From the NCBI GenBank assembly GCA_018240785.1, contig JAFEFC010000010.1, positions 39,365 to 103,364 of the forward strand: a stretch of DNA of 64,000 nt. Direction: 5' to 3'. Positions 50,500 to 58,730 of this stretch are shown here, piece by piece. Source of the stretch: Pseudomonadota bacterium. Lineage in GTDB: Bacteria > Pseudomonadota > Gammaproteobacteria > Burkholderiales > Rhodocyclaceae. The position numbers were made by a program, and so were the translations under genes. Position 1 is the first letter of the stretch. Every line of letters begins with the position of its first letter. Below the pieces are notes generated by a model. That model was not told the DNA's origin. It did no database searches and was given only the letters and a program-made list of their open reading frames with translations.

Positions 50500-52734
50500 T
50501 CAAGCCACGCTGCGTGCTTCTTCGTGCGCATGTTGGTCATTGTTCGACGGGAGGGTGTCGTCCTTAATCCATGCGTCGAGCTCGGCCCACAGTCGTGCGG
50601 TCTCTTCCGGGTAAAGCTCCGAGACATCACAATTGCATCCCGGGTCGCTGCTCAGGTTGTAGAGCGTCAGACGCTTGCCACTGGTCAGCGGCTGATAGAC
50701 CAGCTTCCAGTCGCCGTCACGAACCATGCGGTCCTTGGCAGCGAGGATCAGTTCGCGGAACTCGGTCTTGAGTGCGAGCGTGCCGCTGGCGTCGTCGGGT
50801 ACGTCGAGGAGCTCGAGCAGGCTCGGGTACTGGAGATGGCCCTCAGGCAGGCCTGGCGGGGGCGTGATCCACACGCCTGTCTCATTGAACGCCTTGAGCT
50901 GGAGATCGGAGGCCGGATCCTTCATGGCGGAAACGAGCGAGGTGCCGTCGCAGGCGACGGGGGGCGCTCCCAGCAGGTCCAGGATTGTCGGGAGGAAATC
51001 GATCGTCCGGGTGACGCTCTCGACCCGGGTTCCTATGGGCATGCCGGGAGCAGAGACGATCAGCGGCACGCGCGCGCTGAAATCGCCGAGGGCAGAGTTG
51101 CCCTGGCCCCACGTACCGTGTTCGAAGAACTCCATGCCGTGGTCGCTGTACAGGACGACGATCGTGTTTTCGGACAGGCCAAGGCTGTCCAGATGCTGCA
51201 TGATGCGCCCGACCTCGTCGTCGAACTGGGCGACGCAGCCGTCATAGAGGTCGAGGATCTGGTCGAGGTCGAACTCCTCGCGAGGCTCACCCTGGCGTCG
51301 GATGATTTCGAAAGGCTCCGTCAGGCGCGCCATGGCGAACTTCGATTCACCCTTGTAGTCCGCTTTTGCGTGACGAACGTAATACGGGTATTCGGATGCG
51401 AATGGTGGGTGTGTGGTCGAGTAGAAGACGTTGACGAGAAAGGGATCTTTCGTCGCCGCCAGGCGCGTGATCAGATGGCGGCTGCGCCTGCCGAGCTGAT
51501 AGGTCTGCGGTACGCCTCCGAGATAGTAGATCTCCGGCAGGACGAGGCGCCCGATGCGGTTTTGCGCGAAGAGCGAAATGAAGAGCCGAATGTCCTTGGG
51601 GCCCTGGCGGATGAGGTACTTGAGGTTCCACTGATCTTCCGGAAGCTGAAGTACGTCGAATCCGAAGGGAAACTTGCCGAGGTCGGCACCGCACCAGTCT
51701 GAAACCGCCGCCGTTCGATAGCCGCGTTCCCGCAGAACCTTGGGCAGCGTGTCGAAGTCCAGGTGCGCTTCCGCCTCGGAGACGAAGTTGTCGCGGACGC
51801 CGTGGCGATGGGGCCACAGGCCGGTCAGCAAGGAGATCAGGCTGGGGGCAGTGCGCGCACACGGCACATAGCAGGCAGTGAATTGCGTGCCGCGCGCCGC
51901 GAGTCGATCGATATTCGGCGTCAGGGAACGTCCATCGCGCTCAGCACCGATGCGGTCGGCGCGCAGCGTGTCCGAACCGATCATGACGATATTGGGGCGC
52001 TCGCTGCCTCTGGCCGGAGGGCTTTTGCCCTCGGGTTCCCACAGCGCGAAAGCGACGATCGCCCCATAGCCCAGGGTGGCGAACAGCAGCGCGAAGGCGT
52101 CGGAAAAGTCGCCGTGCATCGTTCGCAGGACAGCGAGCGCTGCAACTGCCGCCAGCCCGGTGAGCACGAGCGACTGCGCGATTAAACGCAAGCCCTTGGG
52201 GGTGAGCGCGCTCCATAGTCGGTGAACGCGGGCCGTCCGATACTGCCAGGACGCGACGATCAGGCCCGGATTGAGCAACAGTGCGCGACAGCCCGCGTAG
52301 ATGGTTGCCGCCAGCAGGCTCAGGGCCGCTGCAGCGAGCTTCACCCAGCAGGCAAAGTTGAGCTCGAGTGTGTCCGATACGGCGACGGCGATGACGGTGC
52401 CGGGTATGCTCCAGAACAGGGCCAGACCGAACGCCGCTGACGTGAGGCGGGCCAGTGCGTAGGCACCGTACCATCGATAGCGGCCGGTGATTTCCTTGCG
52501 TACTGCCGGTCCGGTGCGCGAGAAGTCGCGAATCGATTTGGCCAGCAACGCGCAACTCGCAAGCGCGGCGACGGCACAGGCTGGCGCGATCATCGCGACC
52601 GCCCAGTCCGGGGCCAGCAGGCCGGCCAGCAGCAGCATGCACGCGCCACTGGCGGCCAGCGCCCATGAAAGGATGTCCTCGAGGAGGAAGGGAAGCCTCT
52701 TCCCGGGTGTCTGTGCTTGCATATCGGTTTGCAC
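50500..52734 (-). CDS. Membrane sulfatase-superfamily enzyme with Thr at the nucleophile position
   Basis: A 744-residue protein: about five N-terminal helices (residues 20-235) and a periplasmic alkaline-phosphatase/sulfatase-fold domain. Metal ligands appear in IGSDTLRADRIG (Asp255) and YSDHGMEFFEHG. In the segment CARTAPSLISLLTG, alignment to the sulfatase C-x-P-S-R puts Thr295 at the formylglycine position and Leu299 at the Arg, so a formylglycine sulfatase is unlikely. Thr nucleophiles occur in LtaS- and EptA-type phosphotransferases, which also have N-terminal helices. Phosphoglycerol or phosphoethanolamine transfer to the glycan is therefore an option. Upstream of MBOAT in the same operon. 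Confidence 0.72.
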   Translation of the reverse strand: MQTDMQAQTPGKRLPFLLEDILSWALAASGACMLLLAGLLAPDWAVAMIAPACAVAALASCALLAKSIRDFSRTGPAVRKEITGRYRWYGAYALARLTSAAFGLALFWSIPGTVIAVAVSDTLELNFACWVKLAAAALSLLAATIYAGCRALLLNPGLIVASWQYRTARVHRLWSALTPKGLRLIAQSLVLTGLAAVAALAVLRTMHGDFSDAFALLFATLGYGAIVAFALWEPEGKSPPARGSERPNIVMIGSDTLRADRIGAERDGRSLTPNIDRLAARGTQFTACYVPCARTAPSLISLLTGLWPHRHGVRDNFVSEAEAHLDFDTLPKVLRERGYRTAAVSDWCGADLGKFPFGFDVLQLPEDQWNLKYLIRQGPKDIRLFISLFAQNRIGRLVLPEIYYLGGVPQTYQLGRRSRHLITRLAATKDPFLVNVFYSTTHPPFASEYPYYVRHAKADYKGESKFAMARLTEPFEIIRRQGEPREEFDLDQILDLYDGCVAQFDDEVGRIMQHLDSLGLSENTIVVLYSDHGMEFFEHGTWGQGNSALGDFSARVPLIVSAPGMPIGTRVESVTRTIDFLPTILDLLGAPPVACDGTSLVSAMKDPASDLQLKAFNETGVWITPPPGLPEGHLQYPSLLELLDVPDDASGTLALKTEFRELILAAKDRMVRDGDWKLVYQPLTSGKRLTLYNLSSDPGCNCDVSELYPEETARLWAELDAWIKDDTLPSNNDQHAHEEARSVA

Positions 52735-52820
52735 GGATTACCCGCGGCCGGCAGGCGGATGCAAATTCAATTGCGAAGGCGACGTTTGGCGGCTCGTCGC
52801 GTGAGGATCCGTCGTCGCTT

Positions 52821-53723
52821 TCATAGTGGGCGACCCGTCAGCACGGCAAGCGTGATTCCGGCAATCAGGCGCCCTCGACTCAGCGGCGCCAGCAGGAAGG
52901 CCCTGAACAGATCGGTGAGTGCGCCCGCCCGATCTCCGTCGCGCGTGGCCCATTTCGCGTAATCGCACAGGGTGCCCGCATAGAGCGCGCGCCAGAATGC
53001 GCCCCGCTTTTCGGCGGGCAGGAGGTCGCGATTCTTGCGCGTCATCGCGATGGCGCCCGCTCGCATGCGCAGCCGGTTACGGCTGACGCTGCCGGGGCGT
53101 TTCAGGACCACGACCAGAGGTTCGGCAATGCAGGCAAACCGGCCGCGTGCTGCTAGGCGGATCCACAGGTCGGTGTCTTCGGCGCCAAAGAGAGTCTCAT
53201 CGAAGCCACCGAGCGCCTGCACGAGTTCACGTCGGGCCAGCACGGAGGAGGCTCCCCCGGCAATGGTTGCGTGGCTTGCAAAGACGTCGGCCACGCTCGC
53301 GTCGCCGTTGCCGCTGCATGCCCAGGCGCCGACGACCTTGCCTTCCGGGTCTTCGAGCGTTGCGGTGGCGGCGCAGAAGGCAAGGTCGGGCTGCGCCGTC
53401 ATGAGGGCGACCTGCCGCGCGAGCTTGTCGGGCAGCCAGCGGTCGTCCGAATCCAGAAAGGCAACGTAGCGCCCGCGTGCCGCGCGAATCCCCGCGTTGC
53501 GCGCACTGCTCATGCCACCGTTGGCTTGCGACACCAGGTGCAGGGCGTTGCCGTATGAACGCAGGATGACTGCCGTATCGTCCGTGCTGCCGTCGTCGAC
53601 GACGATCAACTCGACATCGCGAAAGGTTTGCGCCAGCACGCTGTCCACCGCCCGGCGAATGCACCAGGCAGCGTTGTAGGCGGGAATGACGACGGTGACC
53701 GCAGGCTCAGTCATTCGGGTCAT
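52821..53723 (-). CDS. GT2 glycosyltransferase
   Basis: A 300-residue GT-A transferase. VTVVIPAYNAAWCIRRAVDS, LIVVDDGSTDDTAVIL, the D-x-D AFLDSDDRWLPDK and the acceptor-base ED in LFGAEDTDLWIRLA are all in place. A hydrophobic C-terminal segment (about 270-298) may lie on the membrane. The start at 53723 overlaps the sulfotransferase stop by 17 bp; ATG 53714 would shorten the overlap to 8 bp. It belongs to the same minus-strand run as the sulfotransferase. Confidence 0.87.
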   Translation of the reverse strand: MTRMTEPAVTVVIPAYNAAWCIRRAVDSVLAQTFRDVELIVVDDGSTDDTAVILRSYGNALHLVSQANGGMSSARNAGIRAARGRYVAFLDSDDRWLPDKLARQVALMTAQPDLAFCAATATLEDPEGKVVGAWACSGNGDASVADVFASHATIAGGASSVLARRELVQALGGFDETLFGAEDTDLWIRLAARGRFACIAEPLVVVLKRPGSVSRNRLRMRAGAIAMTRKNRDLLPAEKRGAFWRALYAGTLCDYAKWATRDGDRAGALTDLFRAFLLAPLSRGRLIAGITLAVLTGRPL

Positions 53724-54666
53724 AGCCCATCTCGCGCATCAGGGGCGCAATGGTCGGCAGGATGCGCTCGATGGCGGCGGGGTTGCTGTCCTTCCATTTG
53801 TGCTTCTTGGGCGTGCCTTTGACGATGCTGGTGGGGCGGCCGGCGAGGCCGGCGCAGCGAGCCTGCATCTTTTCATCGAACGGCACCCCGAGACGCTCGA
53901 ATACTTCTCGGAACATGTCGACTGGTCGCTCAAAGATCTCCTCGTAGCGCACCTGGATCCATTGTTCCGGGGGCAGGGCTCGCGCCGCGTCCAGCGCCAG
54001 GCGGTTGGCGCTGACCCACTGGAAGGCGCATACTTCCTCCAGCGAGGCATGGTTGTACTCGCGCCAGCCAGGCGGCAGGAAGAAGTGCCATTCACGGAAT
54101 TCGCCGCCATTGATTGCGACCGCTTCGGGCGAGGGACCGAAGAACTTCTCGAGGCCAAAGCCGCCGTCGGTGCGGCCAAGTCGCCAGCCGTCGATCATCG
54201 AGCTGATGTTGTCGCGCCCGTCGCGCTGGATGAAGACGAACTTCGCCTGCGGAAACAAGCGATGCAGGTAGCCGACGCGAAGCGTGTTGATGCAGGTCTT
54301 GTCGAGCACCGGGCCGGCACCGAGGCGGGCGTAAAAGTACGCCAGTGCGCGGTCGCGGTGTTCCGGGTGTGCATCGATTTCCGTCGCGGCTTCCGACTGC
54401 CAGCCGTTGTTCAGCGGCCCGATCAGGCTGTTCCAGAACTGTGGCAGCTCGTAGTCGAAGTGAAGAAAGTGCCCTGAGGCGGAAATCGTCTCGAAGGTGA
54501 CGGTCGTGCCTGATCGCGAGCAGCCGATCACGAACACCGGGTCGGGCATCTGTGGTCGCGCGATCGACCAGTAGATTTCACGGCCTCGGAGTCGCATCGC
54601 CTGCAAATTCTTGCGCAGGATCTCCGGGTCGCGGAGCTTCTGAAGCTTGCGGATGGTCGAGAGCAT
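53707..54666 (-). CDS. Sulfotransferase-family protein
   Basis: A 319-residue PAPS-dependent sulfotransferase-like protein. The 5'-phosphosulfate loop is FVIGCSRSGTTVTFETI (about 47-63), the 3'-phosphate region is KFVFIQRDGRDNISSMIDGW, and WIQVRYEEIFERPVDMF matches the late family motif. It would add sulfate to a glycan hydroxyl in the cytoplasm before export. No PAPS-synthesis genes are in the window. The stop overlaps the downstream GT2 start. A polymer with sulfate esters fits the other decorations (acyl, formyl) encoded here. Confidence 0.86.
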   Translation of the reverse strand: MLSTIRKLQKLRDPEILRKNLQAMRLRGREIYWSIARPQMPDPVFVIGCSRSGTTVTFETISASGHFLHFDYELPQFWNSLIGPLNNGWQSEAATEIDAHPEHRDRALAYFYARLGAGPVLDKTCINTLRVGYLHRLFPQAKFVFIQRDGRDNISSMIDGWRLGRTDGGFGLEKFFGPSPEAVAINGGEFREWHFFLPPGWREYNHASLEEVCAFQWVSANRLALDAARALPPEQWIQVRYEEIFERPVDMFREVFERLGVPFDEKMQARCAGLAGRPTSIVKGTPKKHKWKDSNPAAIERILPTIAPLMREMGYDPND

Positions 54667-54720
54667 GCTGAAAAACGCGATGCGCTGCCGGATGGGCCGC
54701 GCATTCCAGTAAGAGTCCGT

Positions 54721-55641
54721 TCAGGCCTGGCGTTGCCGATAGCCCACCATGCAGCCCAAGGTGTTTGCGGCAGTCATTGCCTGCCTCACCGCGCCGCCTC
54801 GTCCGACGAGGTTCATGAGCAGGGCCTTGAGCCCCTGGCGCAGAAATTGCACCATCATGAACGGTGGAATGCCGAGGATCGTTCGCTGAAACGTGGGGAA
54901 CTGATAGCGTCCGCGACGCACGCCGGCCTTGTAGTGCAAGCGGACGAAATACCGACGGCTCAGTCGCCATGGTTCGATCGCGTGCAGGACGTGCATGTCG
55001 GGGCGATAGCGTATGCGCGCTTTGCGTTCGACAAGCGTGCGGAACATGATCACGTCTTCGCCGCCGCCGATGTCTCCACCGGCGCGATTGTATCGGTCGT
55101 CGAAACGGAGCTTCGGGTCATCACGGAACAGGCGCATGTCGAAGGCGATGTTGGCCGTCCACAGCGGGGCGCTTTCATCCGTGAGCCAGCGCGGAGCATC
55201 ACCGTGATTGACCTCGGCCAGAAAGCCAAGCAGCTCGTCGCCGAGCCAACGGGGGCGCTCCAGGCCGGTGAAGTCGACCTCCACCTTGCCGCCCGCGCAT
55301 TGCGCTCCTTCGTTCAGGATGGCATCACAGGCAGCCTGAAGAAACCCGGGGCTGGGCAGCTCATCGTCGTCGATGAACACCAGGATGTCGCTGCCCAACG
55401 ACTCTTCCAGCGCACGATTCCGTGCCGGTACGATTCCCTGCCTCGTCTCGGTGACGAAGCGCAGAGGGACGCCGGGAAGTCTGGAGAGCGACTCCAGGAT
55501 GCTAGCTGTCGCGTCCTTGCTGTTGTTGTTTACGGCGAGAATCTCGAAGGGGATCGGACAGGCCTGCGCACGCATTTCGGCGATGAGCCGTTCCAGACGT
55601 GACGCACGGTTGTAGGTACAGAAGGCAAAGGTGAGCTTCAT
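54721..55641 (-). CDS. GT2 glycosyltransferase
   Basis: A 306-residue GT-A transferase. LTFAFCTYNRASRLERLIAE, ILAVNNNSKDATASIL, the metal site VFIDDDELPSPGFL and GGDIGGGEDVIMFRTLVER with the acceptor base are clear. Two C-terminal amphipathic or hydrophobic helices (about 255-295) suggest membrane contact. Located 33 bp after another GT2 gene. The N-N-N-S pattern after the first strand distinguishes it from the paralogous pair upstream. Confidence 0.87.
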   Translation of the reverse strand: MKLTFAFCTYNRASRLERLIAEMRAQACPIPFEILAVNNNSKDATASILESLSRLPGVPLRFVTETRQGIVPARNRALEESLGSDILVFIDDDELPSPGFLQAACDAILNEGAQCAGGKVEVDFTGLERPRWLGDELLGFLAEVNHGDAPRWLTDESAPLWTANIAFDMRLFRDDPKLRFDDRYNRAGGDIGGGEDVIMFRTLVERKARIRYRPDMHVLHAIEPWRLSRRYFVRLHYKAGVRRGRYQFPTFQRTILGIPPFMMVQFLRQGLKALLMNLVGRGGAVRQAMTAANTLGCMVGYRQRQA

Positions 55642-55674
55642 TATTGGCTGGGAAACGGCGCCCGCTTTCGGGCC

Positions 55675-56718
55675 CTAGCGACGACGCGAATCGATATATT
55701 GAAGCACACGCGCGTGAACGCACAGTGGCAGAAGACACGGAAGCATGTGAAGCCAGTCATTCGCGGTGCCGTAACCTTTTCTCATCACGACGCGGAAGAT
55801 GGCTCGCGCGGCAGGGAGGTCGCGCTGCCAGTATGCCAAATACCCCCGGCGCAGCAGTTCGCCAACAGTTAGCTGCCTCGTTTGATAGACGCTAATGCGA
55901 CGAGCGACTTCGGGGTGATGCTCGAGGAATTTGCCTTGCACCCGGAAATGGTTCAGGGCAACCCGGGAACGGTTGCGCGTGATCTGGTCGCCGTGGTGGT
56001 GGTGGTAGTAGGCGAGCACGGTGGGGACTCGTTGCAATTGCTGTTCAGTGCCGAGCCTGAGCCACAGATCGTAGTCCATGCATGAGCTGAGTGTTTCGTC
56101 GAAGCCGCCGCAGCCACGGATCAGCGGTGCCCGCGTCAGGGCCCCATGGATGGGCCAGCGGCATCCCTGAAGCAAGGCTTCCAGTTTCGCAGGAGTCTCG
56201 TAGTCGGGCGGGATGAAAGGCAGGCCTTGGCCGCCGGGCAATCCGACATTCCGCCAGCCGCAATAGGCGATTCCGGCGTCCGGATTGGCGTCGAGGGCGG
56301 CGCTCATGAGCTCGAGGAACCGAGGATCCCAGGTGTCGTCTGCATCGAGAAAGGCGATGAAGCGACCTCGTGCCGCCTTCAGCCCGCGGTTGCGCGCAGC
56401 GGCAGCGCCTGCATTCTGCTGGCGAAGCAGCACGATGCGTGAGTCGGCCGCGGACAGGGTTGCCAGCAAGGGCCAGGAGCTGTCCGTGGAACCGTCGTCG
56501 ACCACGATCAGTTCCCAGTCGCGCCGTGTTTGCGCCTGGACGCTGAGAATGCTCCGCTCGACGTGATCGGCCCCGTTGTAGCAGGGCATGATGATGGAGA
56601 TGGTGGGGGGCGGTTCGTGCTTCCGCAGCCGGTCAAGGCTCGGATTTTCCGGCGCGTTCGGGCGGAGTGCCGGCGGGGGCCGGGGCTCGGGGCGCTCTCT
56701 GAATTCGCTTGCTTTCAT
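55675..56718 (-). CDS. GT2 glycosyltransferase, member of a paralogous pair
   Basis: A 347-residue GT-A transferase with a 38-residue charged Pro-rich extension before ISIIMPCYNGADHVERSILS. Motifs: LIVVDDGSTDSSWPLL, FIAFLDADDTWDPRFLEL, AYCGWRNVGLPGG, and MDYDLWLRLG with the acceptor Asp. Segments such as YCGWxNVGxPGGxGxPFxPPxYETP are shared nearly word for word with the next GT2 gene (56904-57869), so the two arose by duplication. It is probably cytoplasmic. The 185 bp between them contain an AT-rich stretch. Confidence 0.88.
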   Translation of the reverse strand: MKASEFRERPEPRPPPALRPNAPENPSLDRLRKHEPPPTISIIMPCYNGADHVERSILSVQAQTRRDWELIVVDDGSTDSSWPLLATLSAADSRIVLLRQQNAGAAAARNRGLKAARGRFIAFLDADDTWDPRFLELMSAALDANPDAGIAYCGWRNVGLPGGQGLPFIPPDYETPAKLEALLQGCRWPIHGALTRAPLIRGCGGFDETLSSCMDYDLWLRLGTEQQLQRVPTVLAYYHHHHGDQITRNRSRVALNHFRVQGKFLEHHPEVARRISVYQTRQLTVGELLRRGYLAYWQRDLPAARAIFRVVMRKGYGTANDWLHMLPCLLPLCVHARVLQYIDSRRR

Positions 56719-56903
56719 TCATGCTCAGGCGAAGTGCGCAGCGTCCGCTGCATCCTTCGTCACAACTAAATTTGCATGAATATAAGGGATCTATGGATGA
56801 AATGCCATCCATATGGAATTGAGTTGCGGCCTCCAGGGCCCAAACATCGGGTCTGGCGGCGCCTGCGGCACCTGCGGCGCCAGGGTGGCGCGTCGGATGG
56901 CGG
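56719..56903. other. AT-richer spacer between paralogous GT2 genes
   Basis: 185 bp without a supported gene. It includes ATGAATATAAGGGATC (about 56776-56791) and near-palindromic ATGGATGAAATGCCATCCAT (56812-56831 area). It may hold a promoter for the downstream minus-strand genes; no clear -35/-10 pair was identified. Confidence 0.35.
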
Positions 56904-57869
56904 CTACGAACCTTGCATGTTGTGCTGGTCGTCATCTTCGAACAATCTGATCAGCCTGCTGTGCGCCGCGAGCGGGAGCAGGGCGGGCAGCATGTAGAGC
57001 CAGTCCCGTGGCGATCCGTATCGTGCGCGCATGGCGCGCCTGAAAATGGCGCGCGCGGCGACGAGCTCGCGCTTCCAGTAGCAGTCGAAACCGGCGCGCA
57101 ACACGTTGTCGTACATCAGCCTGCGGAGGCCCGCTCGGCCCACGCGCCTGGCAAAGTCGGGATGCGTTCGCACATAGGCTTGCTGCGCGGCAAGCAGGTG
57201 CTCCACTGCGCGCGGCTTGTTCGACGACGCTTGCCCCACCCCGTGAAAGTGATAATAGGCGAGCACTTCCGGGACCCTGACGATGGGTGCCTTTGCCGCG
57301 ATTTCCAGCCAGAGGGCATAGTCTTCGGCGTTCTTCAGTGTCCGATTGAATCCGCCCGCCGACGTGATGGCCAGCCGTCGGGCCATCGCAGCGTGAATGG
57401 GCCAGCGACATCCCGCGAACAGATTCTCCTCCTTGTCCGGTGTTTCGTACTCCGGGGGAACGAACGGCTGGCCGCGTCCGCCGGGGATTCCAACGTTTTG
57501 CCATCCGCAGTATGCGAGTGCGGCCTGAGGCTGAGCGGTGAGCGCAGCCAGCATCGTCGTGAGAAAGTTTGGTGCCCAGGTATCGTCGGCATCGAGAAAG
57601 GCGATGTACTCTCCCCGGGCGAGTGCGAGCCCTGCGTTCCGCGCGGCGCTGACGCCCTGGTTGGTCTGCTGCAGGACGACGAGGCGGTCGTCGTCTTGCG
57701 TCATCAGCCATTCATGCGAGCGATCTGTCGAGCCATCGTCGACCACGATCAGCTCCCAGTTGTCGAACGTCTGCGCAAGAACACTGGAAACGCTCATGGG
57801 CAAGTGAGCCAGCGAGTTGAAGCAGGGCATCACGATGGAGACTGCGGGCTGCGCCGCCGGCGTGTTCAT
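56904..57869 (-). CDS. GT2 glycosyltransferase, member of a paralogous pair
   Basis: A 321-residue GT-A transferase. VSIVMPCFNSLAHLPMSVSS, LIVVDDGSTDRSHEWL, YIAFLDADDTWAPNFLTT and the acceptor region NAEDYALWLEIAA are present. It shares long segments with the 55675-56718 gene, including the unusual C-terminal block ARAIFRRAMRARYGSPRDWL. The start at 57869 is the first codon of a sensible N-terminus and overlaps the deacetylase stop by 4 bp; the open frame upstream is antisense to that gene. It probably adds the same or a related sugar as its paralogue. Confidence 0.88.
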   Translation of the reverse strand: MNTPAAQPAVSIVMPCFNSLAHLPMSVSSVLAQTFDNWELIVVDDGSTDRSHEWLMTQDDDRLVVLQQTNQGVSAARNAGLALARGEYIAFLDADDTWAPNFLTTMLAALTAQPQAALAYCGWQNVGIPGGRGQPFVPPEYETPDKEENLFAGCRWPIHAAMARRLAITSAGGFNRTLKNAEDYALWLEIAAKAPIVRVPEVLAYYHFHGVGQASSNKPRAVEHLLAAQQAYVRTHPDFARRVGRAGLRRLMYDNVLRAGFDCYWKRELVAARAIFRRAMRARYGSPRDWLYMLPALLPLAAHSRLIRLFEDDDQHNMQGS

Positions 57870-58660
57870 TTGGCCAGGCCCAGACGGCGAAATGCGTAAC
57901 GCCCTACGTCCCCCCATGCGACGTCGTGGCTGCCGAAGACCAGCTTGCGGGCGAAACTCGACGTCGTGTCGGCGTTGGTGATGGTGAGGCGCCGCAACTG
58001 GTACGGGTCGCCATCCTTCAGCGCCCATCCGGTGCGCGTCGTGCATGCCGCCCCGTACCCGGCCGTCTTCACCGCCTTGGCGCAGCGCGCGTCCCAGGCG
58101 CCGTAAGGGTATGCAAAGCTTGACACCGGGCGTCCGGTGACTTCCTCCAGAAGCTCTCTGGACTCCCTCAGATCCCCGGCCAGTTGTTCGTCGGCGAGCG
58201 CAGGCAGGCGGTGGTGGTGCATCGAATGCGAGCCTATTTCCATGCCGGCCGCCTGCATCTGGCGCAATTCGTGCTGATTCAGGATTCTTCCAGCCGGGCG
58301 ACCATCTGCGGGCCAGCTTGGGGAACTGGCAAGCGATCCGGCGACGATGAACCACGTTGCCCGCATCCCACGCTTCTCGAGCGCCTCACATGCGGCAAGG
58401 TTGTCTGCGTAGCCGTCGTCGAAGGTAATCACAGCCGTGCGGCCCCGCCGTGTGGGCGTTGCGATCAGTTCCGCCATGGTCGGCGTTGCATAGCCCTCGG
58501 CCGCCAGAAAATCGAGCTGTGAGAGGAAACGGCGAAGGGAAACGGCCCAGGTCCAGGTTGGCACGGAGGCGCCCTGCTGCACGGAGTGGTACATCAGAAT
58601 GAGCGGGCCGTGTTCTCCGGCTCCCCGGTGCAGCGCGGCGGAAAGAGGGTCGATTCTCAT
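57866..58660 (-). CDS. Polysaccharide deacetylase (NodB family)
   Basis: A 264-residue NodB-fold enzyme with canonical motifs: MT1 VITFDDGYADN (catalytic and metal Asp), MT2 GSHSMHHHRL (zinc His), and MT3 FAYPYGAWD. There is no signal peptide, so it is cytoplasmic. It could remove an N-acetyl group from a lipid-linked sugar. It begins with LILMYHSVQ as in xylanase/chitin deacetylase relatives. Unlike the XrtA deacetylase (15100-15939) it has no DUF3473 domain, so it acts in the second glycan pathway. Overlaps the GT2 start by ATGA. Confidence 0.9.
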   Translation of the reverse strand: MRIDPLSAALHRGAGEHGPLILMYHSVQQGASVPTWTWAVSLRRFLSQLDFLAAEGYATPTMAELIATPTRRGRTAVITFDDGYADNLAACEALEKRGMRATWFIVAGSLASSPSWPADGRPAGRILNQHELRQMQAAGMEIGSHSMHHHRLPALADEQLAGDLRESRELLEEVTGRPVSSFAYPYGAWDARCAKAVKTAGYGAACTTRTGWALKDGDPYQLRRLTITNADTTSSFARKLVFGSHDVAWGDVGRYAFRRLGLAK

Positions 58661-58730
58661 TGGGATTCAGGACCAGCTTGTTGTCCGATCGAACTCTAAT
58701 GCACTGCCGGATGCGTCGATTTCCCAAGAA

